64,000 nt of DNA from JANLYC01 sp963750495 (lineage in GTDB: Bacteria; Actinomycetota; Actinomycetes; Propionibacteriales; Nocardioidaceae), in assembly GCA_963750495.1 (NCBI GenBank), contig CAVVQV010000004.1:1240001-1304000 (forward strand), read 5' to 3'. Every line of letters begins with the position of its first letter. Positions within the stretch are counted from its first letter, which is position 1. The position numbers and the translations under genes are program-made. Shown here piece after piece: positions 15,141 to 24,253 of this stretch. Below the pieces are notes generated by a model. That model ran no database searches, was not told where the DNA came from, and saw nothing but the letters and a program-made list of their open reading frames with translations.

Positions 15141-17489
15141 GTGGGGGCTCCTCCGGTGATGCCCCCGTCGGAATCACATGCAGCCCCCGGGCGGATCGCT
15201 GCGGCGTACGCCACCGCGATGGTGGCACTGCGCTGGTGGATCATCGGGTTCTGGGCACTGGCGACGATCGGTGCCATCGCGGCGTTCCCCAGCCTGACGG
15301 AGGCCGGCGGTGGTAACGGGCTCAAGGGTCTGCTCAACATCGACACACCGGCCGTCGAGACCGAGCTGCGATCGGTGGAGCTCTTCGGCTTCCCGCTGCT
15401 CGCCCGCACCGTGCTGGTGCAGCGCGACGAGGCCGGGCTCTCGGTCTACGCCCAGGCCCGCAGTGTCACGCACGCCGTCGCCTTGACCGAGAAAAAGTAC
15501 CGCAACGTGGGTCCGATCCTCGGTGCGCTACCGCTCACCAACGAGCTCTCGCTGTTCCCGGCGGCACGTGAGCGGAACACGACCGCGCTGACCTACCTCT
15601 TCTTCGATCCGCGTGTCTCGCTCAGCAGCCAGACCCGTGCGGCTCGGAAGTACGGCGATCGGTTCTTCGGACCGCGCGACCACGTCGTGGGGGTCAGCGG
15701 ATCTGTGCCCGCACGAACGGCGCAGGGCACCATCATCGAGGAGCACCTCCCCACGGTGGAGCTGGCGACGCTCCTCGCGATCGTCCTCATCACCGGTCTG
15801 GCATTTCGCTCCTTCGTCGCCCCCGCGTTTGCCCTGGCCGTCATCGGCGTCTCGTACGTCCTGGTCATTCGGCTGTCCGGCGCCCTGGCGGAGCGCTTCA
15901 GCTTCTCGACTCCGAGCGAGCTGTTACCTGTGATCGTCGCCATGCTGCTGGGTGTCGTGACTGACTACGTCGTGTTCTTCTTCTCTGCCCTGCGCGACGA
16001 GCTCGAGCAAACGGAGAACGTGCAGGATGCCGTGCGGGCGGCCACAGCACGGTTCGGGCCCATCGTCGGAGTGGCCGGTCTTGCCGTAGCCGCGGGGACT
16101 GCGTCGCTGTTCGCTGCCGGTTCGTCCTTCTTCCGAGCTCTGGGGCCTGCCCTCGTCTTCACCGTCGTCATCGCGCTGATCGTGTCCGTGACGCTGGTCC
16201 CGGCGGGGATGTCGGTGCTCGGGCGCCGGGTGTTCTGGCCGGCCCGGCCGCGACCTGCCCGGCAAACCGGCCGTGAGCCGGTCCCGACCCGGCCGACCCG
16301 TCGCACGATCAGCGGCGTGATCGCGGGCAGCCGTCGGCTGGCCGCGATCGTCGTCGCCTGTTGCACGCTGGGACTGGCACTCGCCGCGCTCCCCCTGCTC
16401 AAGCTCGGCCTCGGAGTGTCGTTCGTCGAGTCGTTGCCCGACAGCAACGCCGTCCGGGCTGCAGCCACCGCCGCCCAGACGGGCTTTGCTCCTGGCATCC
16501 TCTCCCCGACGGTGGTGCTGGTGGAGGGCGACAAGGTGACGGAGCAGCGTGCCAAGCTCCGCAGGCTCGGTGAGCTGCTGAAACAGGCTCCCGGCGTCGC
16601 CGGCGTCCTTGGTCCCGGTGATCAGCCGCTGCCCCGCGAGATCGGCATCTTGTTGGCCCGGGACAAGTCCGCGGCTCGGTACCTGGTCGTCCTCGATGAT
16701 CCCCCGCTCGGGGCGACCGCCGTCGACAACGTCGACAAGCTGCAGCACAGCCTGCCGAGCCTGCTGGACCGAAGCGGGCTCGGCGACACGGCTGTCGGGC
16801 TGGCCGGCGACACCGCGACCGGGGTCTTCATCGTCGACCAGGTGCAGAGCGACCTCGTCCGCATCGCGATCGCAGCGATCCTGGCCAACCTGCTCATGCT
16901 GATCCTCTTCCTCCGCGCCGTCGTCGCTGCGCTCTATCTGCTGGTCGCTTCCGCACTGTCGGTGTCAGCCTCGCTCGGGCTCACCACGCTCGTCTTCGAC
17001 TGGGTCGACCCGGGACAGGGGCTCACGTTCTACGTACCGTTCGCCGCTGCGGTGCTGCTGCTCGCCTTCGGGTCGGACTACAACATCTTCGGAGTCGGCT
17101 CGGTGTGGGAGGCGGCCCGGCACCGCTCGCTGTCCGAGGCCATCTCTGCCGCCATGCCTGGCACCACCCGTGCCATTTCAGCCGCCGGCATCGCCCTGGC
17201 GGCAAGCTTCGGGCTGCTCGCGATCGTTCCGCTCACGCATTTCCGCCAGCTCGCGTTCGTCATGCTCGTCGGCATCCTCCTCGACGTGTTCGTCGTACGC
17301 CTGCTCCTCATGCCCGCGCTGCTCACCCTCGTCGGGCCGGTCAGCGCCTGGCCCAGCAGACGCCTCTCGCACAAGCCGAAGAGACATGTCCTGCCGCGCA
17401 GAACCCGGAAGGCTCTCGGCCTGCCGGACGACGATCCGCCCGAGGACCAGGACGACGCCACGGCTCATGCGCAGGATTTGTCGACATGA
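15141..17489 (+). CDS. MMPL/RND-family transporter
   Basis: 782 residues. Two repeated halves of an RND-type exporter: a first membrane helix (about 32-52), a long extracytoplasmic loop, five helices at about 210-375; then a second helix at about 405-430, another loop and five helices at about 565-740. The MMPL signature regions VTDYVVFFFSALRDEL and FGSDYNIFGVGSVWE carry the Asp/Tyr pairs used for proton coupling. The family exports lipids or amphiphilic compounds through the membrane. The C-terminal tail is acidic and cytoplasmic. The start is GTG, alternatively ATG at 15159. Substrate unknown. Confidence 0.9.
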   Translation: MGAPPVMPPSESHAAPGRIAAAYATAMVALRWWIIGFWALATIGAIAAFPSLTEAGGGNGLKGLLNIDTPAVETELRSVELFGFPLLARTVLVQRDEAGLSVYAQARSVTHAVALTEKKYRNVGPILGALPLTNELSLFPAARERNTTALTYLFFDPRVSLSSQTRAARKYGDRFFGPRDHVVGVSGSVPARTAQGTIIEEHLPTVELATLLAIVLITGLAFRSFVAPAFALAVIGVSYVLVIRLSGALAERFSFSTPSELLPVIVAMLLGVVTDYVVFFFSALRDELEQTENVQDAVRAATARFGPIVGVAGLAVAAGTASLFAAGSSFFRALGPALVFTVVIALIVSVTLVPAGMSVLGRRVFWPARPRPARQTGREPVPTRPTRRTISGVIAGSRRLAAIVVACCTLGLALAALPLLKLGLGVSFVESLPDSNAVRAAATAAQTGFAPGILSPTVVLVEGDKVTEQRAKLRRLGELLKQAPGVAGVLGPGDQPLPREIGILLARDKSAARYLVVLDDPPLGATAVDNVDKLQHSLPSLLDRSGLGDTAVGLAGDTATGVFIVDQVQSDLVRIAIAAILANLLMLILFLRAVVAALYLLVASALSVSASLGLTTLVFDWVDPGQGLTFYVPFAAAVLLLAFGSDYNIFGVGSVWEAARHRSLSEAISAAMPGTTRAISAAGIALAASFGLLAIVPLTHFRQLAFVMLVGILLDVFVVRLLLMPALLTLVGPVSAWPSRRLSHKPKRHVLPRRTRKALGLPDDDPPEDQDDATAHAQDLST

Positions 17490-17618
17490 CGGCTGGTCGC
17501 GTCCCGGACCTTGCGGGCACGACCAATCTGTGAATGCCCGTCCCGGGCGTACCGACCGCGCTAGCATGCGAGGACTTCGGCCGAGATGCGGAGATGCTGC
17601 CATGGACCACCGTCCGCA

Positions 17619-19325
17619 ATGAAGCCCGGAACCGGGCTGACCGCGAGCCTCAGACACCGTGACTTCCGCCTGCTGATCTCGGCGGCGACTTTGTCGATCA
17701 CCGGGTCATGGGCCTACAACGTCGCGCTGGTGGTCTGGATCTACGAGCAGACGGGGTCGGCCGCCTGGGTTGGCGCATCCACCGTCTTCCGTTTCGTTCC
17801 TGCGCTGCTGTTCAGTCCGTACAGCGGGGTCATCGCCGAAAAGCTCGAACGCATCCGGCTGTTGGTGACCCTCGACAGCCTTGCCTTTCTCACCATGGGC
17901 GCGCTGGCCATCGAGACTGCGCTGGACGTGCCGGTAGCCCTGGCGGTTGCCACCGCGGCAGCAACCTCCACGATCGGGACCGCCTACGAGCCAGCGGTCG
18001 CTGCGATGACGCCCCTGCTCGTCGGCGAACGGGACCTCGGATCCGCGAACGCCCTTCGCAACTCCATCGACAACATCTGCGTGATCGCCGGACCGGGCAT
18101 CGGCGCGGTGATCCTGCTGCTGGGGCCGGCACCGATTGCGATCGGTCTGAACGCACTGACGTTCCTCGCGTCTGCCGTGCTGGTCTCGCGCATCCGTACG
18201 CGCAGCCAACCGGTCGACGTGAGCGAGGGCGGAGCAGTCGGCATGTGGCGCCAGATGACGGTGGGTGTCACGACGATCATGTCGTCCGCGTCAGCAGCTG
18301 TGCTGGTGGCCTCGTGCCTGATCGCCACCTTCGTCTTCGGCGCTGACAGCGTGCTCTTCGTCCTGTTCTCCCGGGACATCTTCGGCACCGGCTCCGAGGG
18401 TTACGGATACCTGCTGGCGGGGCTCGGAGCGGGCGGCGTGCTGGCAGCAGGGGTGGTCACCCGACTCGAACGCCTGCCTCGACTCGGGCTGGTGATCCTG
18501 GTCTTCACCGCCTTGTACTGCCTGCCGAGCCTGATCTTTCTGGTTGTCTCGAGCCCTGCGGTCGGCTTCGGCGGACAGGTCATCCGCGGCTTCGGAAGTG
18601 TCGTGGTCGACGTCCTCGCGGTCACAGCGCTGCAGCGAGCCCTACCGCGGGAGCTGTTGGGCCGCGTGTTCGGTGCCTTCGGCTCGCTGAGCCTGCTGGC
18701 GGTCATCCTGGGTGCCGTCGTCGCGCCGCCGATCGTCACCGCTGTCGGGCTCGATGGCGCGATCTGGATCTTCAGCGTGGGGATACCGGTGCTCTGCCTG
18801 CTGGGCCTTCCCGCTCTGACGGCCATGGATCGGGCCTCGGCCGCGCGGCGTGAGGCGTTGGCACCGAGGGTGCAGTTGCTGGCCGGATGCGATCTGTTCT
18901 CGGCCACGTCCGAGGGCGCCATCGAGGAACTGGCCGACACCGCGAAGCCAGAGCAGGTGCTGGCCGGCCGGCCGGTCGTCACCGAAGGTGAGGCGGCCGA
19001 TGATTTCTATGTCGTCGTCAGCGGTCGGGTCGGAGTGACCTCCCACGGTGAAGGGCAAGACGTACAGCTCGCCGACCTCGAAGCGGGCGACTATTTCGGT
19101 GAGATCGGGTTGATCGAACAGATCCCTCGGACGGCCACCGTCACGGCACTGGCCGACACCGACCTGCTGCGCATCGACGGGACCGCTCTCATCGGAGCGC
19201 TGACCGAGACAGCTCCGTCGTCGGCCCTGCTCGATGGAGCGTCGTCCCGACTGAGGCGGACACACCCGTCCATGCGCCTGACCCGGGCGGCGCTCCTGAC
19301 AGCGGAAGGAGGTGAAGAGGCATAG
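17619..19325 (+). CDS. MFS transporter fused to a cyclic-nucleotide-binding domain
   Basis: 568 residues from the ATG at 17619. Residues 1-405 are a 12-helix major-facilitator domain of the enterobactin-exporter/DHA3 type (LTASLRHRDFRLLIS start, ARNALRNS-like stretch LGSANALRNSIDN). Residues about 415-545 are a Crp-type cNMP-binding domain: the phosphate-binding cassette reads GDYFGEIGLIEQIPRTATV, with the Gly-Glu and Arg that contact the cyclic nucleotide phosphate present. Such fusions suggest transport gated by cAMP or cGMP. It lies just upstream of the His-rich repeat gene, on the same strand, and near a Crp-family regulator gene. Confidence 0.88.
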   Translation: MKPGTGLTASLRHRDFRLLISAATLSITGSWAYNVALVVWIYEQTGSAAWVGASTVFRFVPALLFSPYSGVIAEKLERIRLLVTLDSLAFLTMGALAIETALDVPVALAVATAAATSTIGTAYEPAVAAMTPLLVGERDLGSANALRNSIDNICVIAGPGIGAVILLLGPAPIAIGLNALTFLASAVLVSRIRTRSQPVDVSEGGAVGMWRQMTVGVTTIMSSASAAVLVASCLIATFVFGADSVLFVLFSRDIFGTGSEGYGYLLAGLGAGGVLAAGVVTRLERLPRLGLVILVFTALYCLPSLIFLVVSSPAVGFGGQVIRGFGSVVVDVLAVTALQRALPRELLGRVFGAFGSLSLLAVILGAVVAPPIVTAVGLDGAIWIFSVGIPVLCLLGLPALTAMDRASAARREALAPRVQLLAGCDLFSATSEGAIEELADTAKPEQVLAGRPVVTEGEAADDFYVVVSGRVGVTSHGEGQDVQLADLEAGDYFGEIGLIEQIPRTATVTALADTDLLRIDGTALIGALTETAPSSALLDGASSRLRRTHPSMRLTRAALLTAEGGEEA

Positions 19326-19445
19326 ACGTGGCTTGTTGGCAATGCTTCACTTCTTGTGTCAGCCACGCGACAGTCACGCGAGCTCACGGACGTCAGTATC
19401 GAGGTTATCCGGGGACCCTCCTCGGAAGATGATCAGGAGAACATC

Positions 19446-20006
19446 ATGAACGAGCGCGACAACACCGTCGATACCACCGACAACGACGCCGAGGTCCAAG
19501 AGCAGCATCGCCACGACGACGACACCGAAGGCCACGCCCACCACCACAAGAACTTCGCCGACGCCGAAGACGACGACACCGAAGGCCACGCCCACCACCA
19601 CAAGAACTTCGCCGACGCCGAAGACGACGACACCGAAGGCCACGCCCACCACCACAAGAACTTCGCCGACGCCGAAGACGACGACACCGAAGGCCACGCC
19701 CACCACCACAAGAACTTCGCCGACGCCGAAGACGACGACACCGAAGGCCACGCCCACCACCACAAGAACTTCGCCGACGCCGAAGACGACGACACCGAAG
19801 GCCACGCCCACCACCACAAGAACTTCGCCGACGCCGAAGACGACGACACCGAAGGCCACGCCCACCACCACAAGAACTTCGCCGACGCCGAAGACGACGA
19901 CACCGAAGGCCACGCCCACCACCACAAGAACTTCGCCGACGCCGAAGACGACGACACCGAGGGCCACATCTTCGTGCAGGACCCCGAGTCGCAGGACCGC
20001 CGCTAG
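19446..20006 (+). CDS. His/Asp-rich protein of 18-residue tandem repeats
   Basis: 186 residues from the ATG at 19446, with AGGAG upstream. After a 23-residue acidic N-terminus come eight identical copies of DDDTEGHAHHHKNFADAE, then a ninth unit cut short (DDDTEGHIFVQ). About 35 residues are His and most of the rest Asp/Glu. There is no signal peptide, membrane segment or Cys, so it is probably a soluble, disordered cytoplasmic protein. Clustered His plus acids is what metal-binding (Zn, Ni, Cu, Co) proteins show; an alternative is a multi-core peptide precursor, because a TldD/TldE protease pair lies next door. Neither is proven. The stop is 32 bp from the convergent tldE stop. Confidence 0.75.
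   Translation: MNERDNTVDTTDNDAEVQEQHRHDDDTEGHAHHHKNFADAEDDDTEGHAHHHKNFADAEDDDTEGHAHHHKNFADAEDDDTEGHAHHHKNFADAEDDDTEGHAHHHKNFADAEDDDTEGHAHHHKNFADAEDDDTEGHAHHHKNFADAEDDDTEGHAHHHKNFADAEDDDTEGHIFVQDPESQDRR
19515..19967 (+). repeat. 54-bp coding tandem repeat, 8 perfect copies plus partial
   Basis: Unit starts at 19515, 19569, 19623, 19677, 19731, 19785, 19839 and 19893, with a partial ninth from 19947. All eight full copies appear identical base for base, including synonymous positions; the ninth first differs at one third-codon base (GAG for GAA). Identity at silent sites means recent expansion or active gene conversion, and copy number is likely to vary between strains. Because 54 is a multiple of three, all six frames stay open here, which creates false reading frames. 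Confidence 0.97.
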
Positions 20007-20038
20007 CTAGCAGCCCACTGTCGAGTTCGACGGTTCTC

Positions 20039-21394
20039 CTACCAGTTGAGCCAGCCCGGCGCACACAACACCGTTTGTGTGACGACGGGCTGGTTCGCTG
20101 TCGGGCGAGCATCGTCGGCCACCAGCTCGATGGCGCCGAGCATGGCCTCCAACGACGTCGCTATCGACACGGTCGGCAAGCGGCCCGCCGGCTCACCATC
20201 GCGCAGCAGCCATCCAATACCGCCGACGTTGACCCGGCCGGTGGTCGCGTTGATGCCTGACCCTGATCCGGTCAGGGACTGGATGTAGACCGCCTCCCCA
20301 GCGCGCCGAAGCAGCTCAGCCAGCGAGCAGTTCTCCTGCAGCCGCAGCACAGTAGGAGCTGCGCGCGAGACCGCCTTGTGGGTGGTTCGCCGGGCGCTCC
20401 CGGTGGAGACCGCGTCGGACCCCACAGCCGCGGCCGTGGTGGAGTTGTGCAACGTCCCCACCAACACTCCCGCGCGGATGAGCTCCGTGCGCTGGCGTGG
20501 CACCCCTTCGTCGTCGTACCTCCCCGCGGCGGGAGCACCCGCCATGCGCCCGTCGTCGACGAGAGTCACGGCCTCGCTCGCCACCCGGTCGTGCTTCCGG
20601 CCGGCGAACGGTGTCCGACCCGACGACACAGGGCCTCCACTGCAGGCGCGTCCCACTGCAGCGAGCAGGTCGGCCACGACCGTGGGGTCGAGCACGACCG
20701 GAACGGCCGTCGCCGGTAGCGCCACCTCCCGGGTGAGAAGCCTGGTGGCGCGGTCCACGGCTTCAGCAGCAAGGGCGGACAGCTCACACGTCGAAAGGTC
20801 CCGACCGCACCAGGCGCTGTACTCACCGGCGGCCTCGGTCTCACCCTGTCCCGTCACGTCGACGTACATCTCAGCGAAGCCGCGGCGGTGCTCAACCCGC
20901 GTACCGCGTGTCGAGGCGATGGCTGCGGTGATCAGCTCATCGCGGTAGTCGACGGTGTCGACGCCGGGCACGCGCGGATCGCGACCCGGCACGTGGCGGG
21001 CCACGTCGGTGGCGATCGCGATCTTCGACTCCAGGGTCATGGCCTCGAGCGCTGGGTCGACGAAGGCTGCGACGTCGTCCTCAGGGTCGCGCTGCGGTCC
21101 CGGAATCGTCACGGCTTCGTCGGGGTCGGCGATCGCGGCGTTCCCCCTCGCGTGGTCGACCACCCGGCGCAGGCCCTCGTCAGAGAGATCGGCCGTCGAG
21201 GCGTACCCCGCGCAGTGCCCGGCCAGGACGAGGACGCCGACCCCGCGTGTTTCAGCCCGGCTCACCTGGCGCACCGCGGCAGCGTCGCCCACCTCCACCG
21301 AGGTAGTCAGTCGATGGACTGCATAAGCCTCCACGTCTTCGCCGCGGCCGGCGCGCCGCAGCAGGCGTTCGGCAACGTCGAGGAGCTCACCCAC
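20039..21394 (-). CDS. tldE: TldE/PmbA-family protease subunit
   Basis: 451 residues of the TldD/PmbA fold: an N-terminal domain (GELLDVAERLLRRAGRGEDVEAYAV, ending near 190) and a C-terminal domain with RVNVGGIGWLLRDGEPAGRLP and SGSGINATTGRVN. It lacks the HExxxH zinc site, as expected for the non-catalytic TldE half. In the known TldD/E heterodimer this subunit forms the substrate tunnel wall through which unfolded peptides are threaded; characterised substrates are the microcin B17 leader and CcdA. It overlaps tldD by 8 bp and is the last gene of a crp-tldD-tldE operon. Confidence 0.88.
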   Translation of the reverse strand: MGELLDVAERLLRRAGRGEDVEAYAVHRLTTSVEVGDAAAVRQVSRAETRGVGVLVLAGHCAGYASTADLSDEGLRRVVDHARGNAAIADPDEAVTIPGPQRDPEDDVAAFVDPALEAMTLESKIAIATDVARHVPGRDPRVPGVDTVDYRDELITAAIASTRGTRVEHRRGFAEMYVDVTGQGETEAAGEYSAWCGRDLSTCELSALAAEAVDRATRLLTREVALPATAVPVVLDPTVVADLLAAVGRACSGGPVSSGRTPFAGRKHDRVASEAVTLVDDGRMAGAPAAGRYDDEGVPRQRTELIRAGVLVGTLHNSTTAAAVGSDAVSTGSARRTTHKAVSRAAPTVLRLQENCSLAELLRRAGEAVYIQSLTGSGSGINATTGRVNVGGIGWLLRDGEPAGRLPTVSIATSLEAMLGAIELVADDARPTANQPVVTQTVLCAPGWLNW

Positions 21395-22814
21395 CGGAAC
21401 CCCCCACGGTGAGTCCAGTCACGAGCAGCGACGGGCTGCCATAGCTGACCGGAACCCACTGGTCCCCCTTGCCACACACGGCCTGCGTGAGCTCGAGATC
21501 GTCCCCGACTGCCTCGACCGACCGCAACGCGGCGGGACCGTTCCCCAGCAGCGTCAGCGACAGCAGCGGTGCGACCACTTCTCCTTGCTCGACCAGGAAG
21601 GCTTCGCTGGCCGAGAACGCGAACTCGCCGGTGGTGACGTCCACATCGCCACCCCGCAGGCGCACGATGTAGACCCCTCGGCGCATCGATGACACCAAGC
21701 GGTCAGCCGGCTCTGAGCCGGGCAGGATGAAGGTGTTGCTCATCCGGGTCAGCGGCGGGTGGGCATACGACTCGCGGCGCCCGTTGGCTGAACGGCTGCC
21801 TCCCACAGGGAACTGGTCGGTGCGCGTCGTCAGCGCGCCCGTCTGGATCCCGGCCTCGACCAGCACCGTGGGAGCCGAGGGAAAGCCCTCGTCGTCGACG
21901 GTGTACGAGCCGAAGCCTCCCAACAGGCTGGGGTCGTCGACCGCCGTCACCAGGGGGCTGGCAACCTGCTGGCCGACGGAACGGGCGTAGATGCTGCTGC
22001 CGCGCGCGAGCCCCTCGGCCTCCAGTCCATGTCCGCAGGCCTCGTGCAGCAGCAGCCCCCCGCCGGAAGGTGCCAGCACGACCGGCATGGGCCCCTGCGG
22101 AGGCTCGACACCATCCAACGCACGAACGGCCCGTTCAGCCGCCCGTCTCCCGACCGCCTCCGGCTCGCCCGCGTCGTACAGCTCCAGCCCACCGCCGATT
22201 CCCGGGCCGTCGAAACCCGTCTCGAGCCGCCCGTCGCGACGTGCCGTGACGCGGCAGGTGATCCGCGTGCGAACCCGCTCGTCGCTGACCACGTCGCCGT
22301 CAGACGTGGCAACGAGCACGGACTGGGTCACGTCGACATGCGTTGCCGTGACGTCGCGGACATGACCCGAGAAGGCGCGAGCCGCCTCGTCAATGCGTCG
22401 GAGCACCTCGACCTTGTCCGCCGTCTCAACGTCGGCCGGGGACTGTCGGGCCCTTTGCACGGGAGCCGCCCGCCTGCGGCGAAGGTCGGCTCCGGTGCTG
22501 CCCGTCGCCGGGTCACCGCCCGCGGCGATGACGGCTGCTTCGGCAGCATCCAGCAGCGAACGCCTGGTCAGCACGTTCGTGTAGGCGAACCCGTCTCGAA
22601 GTGGGGACGACGCCCGTACAGAGGCGCCGAGGTCCAGGTCGCTCCGGATCTCGGCTACCCTGCCGCCGGACAACCGGACCGTGTTGGTGGCCGTGCGCTC
22701 CGCGAAGACCTCTGTCCACCGCCCGTACCGTCCCCGGGTCAGGGCGAACACAGCCAGGAGGTCGTCGTGGTCAAGGATCAGCCCGGACAGGTCGGTGGCG
22801 CCGCCCACACTCAT
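21387..22814 (-). CDS. tldD: TldD-family zinc metalloprotease subunit
   Basis: 475 residues with the catalytic motif HEACGH (His257, Glu258, His262) and the later QAVCGKGDQW segment that gives the Cys ligand. The C-terminal domain (VDVTTGEFAFSASEAFLV) is typical of the family. With TldE it forms a heterodimeric protease that degrades unfolded or leader peptides in the cytoplasm. Start ATG at 22814 overlaps the stop of the upstream Crp-family regulator as ATGA, so regulator, TldD and TldE are translationally coupled. That coupling to a regulator gene is unusual for tldDE and may point to dedicated control. Confidence 0.92.
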   Translation of the reverse strand: MSVGGATDLSGLILDHDDLLAVFALTRGRYGRWTEVFAERTATNTVRLSGGRVAEIRSDLDLGASVRASSPLRDGFAYTNVLTRRSLLDAAEAAVIAAGGDPATGSTGADLRRRRAAPVQRARQSPADVETADKVEVLRRIDEAARAFSGHVRDVTATHVDVTQSVLVATSDGDVVSDERVRTRITCRVTARRDGRLETGFDGPGIGGGLELYDAGEPEAVGRRAAERAVRALDGVEPPQGPMPVVLAPSGGGLLLHEACGHGLEAEGLARGSSIYARSVGQQVASPLVTAVDDPSLLGGFGSYTVDDEGFPSAPTVLVEAGIQTGALTTRTDQFPVGGSRSANGRRESYAHPPLTRMSNTFILPGSEPADRLVSSMRRGVYIVRLRGGDVDVTTGEFAFSASEAFLVEQGEVVAPLLSLTLLGNGPAALRSVEAVGDDLELTQAVCGKGDQWVPVSYGSPSLLVTGLTVGGSGG

Positions 22815-23485
22815 CGAAACGCTCGGCGCTCGAGCGCCTCAGCGTCGAGCACTTCGATACGACCGCGACCCACCTTGATCAGACCCTGCTCGTCGAGCCG
22901 CTGCAAGACCTGGTTGATGGTCGGCCGGCTCGCACCGACCAGACCGGCCAGGTCGTCCTGGGTGACCGGGATGACCGTCGTCGGTCGATCGTCGCCGTAG
23001 ATCTCGCAGAGGTCGACCAGCCTGCGGTAGACCCGGCGGTCCACGCCGACGTACAGGGCCTCGAGCAGCCGTTGGCTCAACCGGTCGACGCGTTCGGTCA
23101 GCAGACTGATGACCAGCTTCTCGATCGACGGATGTTCCCGGCACAGTGCCTCGAAGGCGGTTCCGGTCACGGTGAGGGACTCCACGGGTTCCCAGGCGAC
23201 CGCCGTGGCCGTTCGACGGTGCTCCCGGCCCATCGCGGCGAGCTCGCCGAAGGCGTCGCCGGGCCGCAGCACGGCGAGGGTGAGGGTTTCGCCCGTGGGC
23301 GTGGACACCCGGATCGCCACCCGGCCGCTACGAATCAGATGCATGCAGTCACCGGGGTCGTCCTCGTGGAAAAGGACCTCTCCGCGTGCATAGCGCCGCG
23401 AGCGCGCAGCCGCGATCACCCGCGCCTGGTCTTCCGGCGACAGGGGCGCCAACAGCGGCCAGTCCACTTCGTCAGTGAACCACAA
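22811..23485 (-). CDS. Crp/Fnr-family transcriptional regulator
   Basis: 224 residues: a cNMP-binding domain (about 15-125, with GDAFGELAAMGREHRRTATAV as the phosphate cassette), a dimer helix and a C-terminal winged helix (about 165-222, recognition region TQDDLAGLVGASRPTINQVL). It lacks the Cys cluster of Fnr oxygen sensors. The cassette Arg and Glu are present, so cAMP binding is possible. It heads the operon with tldD and tldE, and its start is only 30 bp from the divergent GAF gene, so it could control both directions. Confidence 0.9.
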   Translation of the reverse strand: MWFTDEVDWPLLAPLSPEDQARVIAAARSRRYARGEVLFHEDDPGDCMHLIRSGRVAIRVSTPTGETLTLAVLRPGDAFGELAAMGREHRRTATAVAWEPVESLTVTGTAFEALCREHPSIEKLVISLLTERVDRLSQRLLEALYVGVDRRVYRRLVDLCEIYGDDRPTTVIPVTQDDLAGLVGASRPTINQVLQRLDEQGLIKVGRGRIEVLDAEALERRAFR

Positions 23486-23515
23486 TCGCGTGCCAACTTA
23501 GGCCAGACTGAGGCT

Positions 23516-24253
23516 ATGACCACGCCCTCCCCGGAATTGGCTGCTCTGCTCGTCCGTATCGGAAATGTCGCCGGCCGCGCGGCGCGGCCCACCTCCCTGG
23601 CTCGTGAGCTCAAACGTGCGGCTGCGGGAGTCCGCGGCCTGTTCGATGCGGCGGCCTGTTCCGTCGCCCTGGTCGAACCTGACGGCGAGAACCTGCGCTT
23701 CGCTGCGTCAGACGGAGCCGGCGCCGCCCTGATCACGGACGTGCAGCTGCCCATCGGCAAAGGGATCGCCGGGTGGGTCGTGATGTCCGGACAGGGCATC
23801 GCCCTCGGTGACGTGCAGGGAGACTCACGGTTTGCCCGCGAGGTGGCCGAGGCAACGCAGTACGTCCCCGACAGCATCCTGGCCGTCCCGCTCATGGATG
23901 AGCAGGGGTCTGTGCTCGGTGTGCTCGAGGTGCTCGACCCCGCCTCGGGGTCGGGCGACACCGGGCAGCTCCTGGACCTCCTCGGCACCATGGGCGACCA
24001 GATCTCGTCGATCGTGACGTTGGCGCACGTGTACGACCAGCTCGGTGCGGCACTGCTCCGTTCGGTTGCGGAGGCCGAGGATGCGCAAGGCTTCGGCGCC
24101 GCGCTCGCGGAGCTCGCCGGACCCGACGACGAGGGGCAGCTGGCGGCCCTGGCTGCGAGCTTCCACGAGCTCGCGACTCTGGGACCGGAGGCTGCGCAGC
24201 TCGCGCAGCGCATCCTCGAGGAAGTCGCGACGTACGCACGGGGTCGGCGTTGA
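23516..24253 (+). CDS. GAF-domain protein
   Basis: 245 residues from the ATG at 23516. The same frame is open far upstream, but that part lies antisense to tldD and crp and is not real. One GAF domain covers about residues 20-165 (PIGKGIAGWVVMSGQGIALGD, then SILAVPLMDEQGSVLGVLEV). A helical C-terminal part follows, with repeated ELA/LGPEAAQLAQRIL heptad-like segments. It has no kinase, phosphatase or DNA-binding domain, so it is a small-ligand sensor that must act through a partner. The subtilase gene starts inside its stop codon, which makes the subtilase the obvious partner. Confidence 0.85.
   Translation: MTTPSPELAALLVRIGNVAGRAARPTSLARELKRAAAGVRGLFDAAACSVALVEPDGENLRFAASDGAGAALITDVQLPIGKGIAGWVVMSGQGIALGDVQGDSRFAREVAEATQYVPDSILAVPLMDEQGSVLGVLEVLDPASGSGDTGQLLDLLGTMGDQISSIVTLAHVYDQLGAALLRSVAEAEDAQGFGAALAELAGPDDEGQLAALAASFHELATLGPEAAQLAQRILEEVATYARGRR

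Noticed and set aside
19374..20112. Long open frames on the minus strand over the His repeat
   Set aside because: A 54-bp unit keeps all frames open; they have simple repetitive composition and no ribosome site.
22029..24253. Plus-strand frames starting at 22029 or 22601 that run toward the GAF gene
   Set aside because: They lie antisense to tldD and crp; the GAF gene proper starts at 23516.
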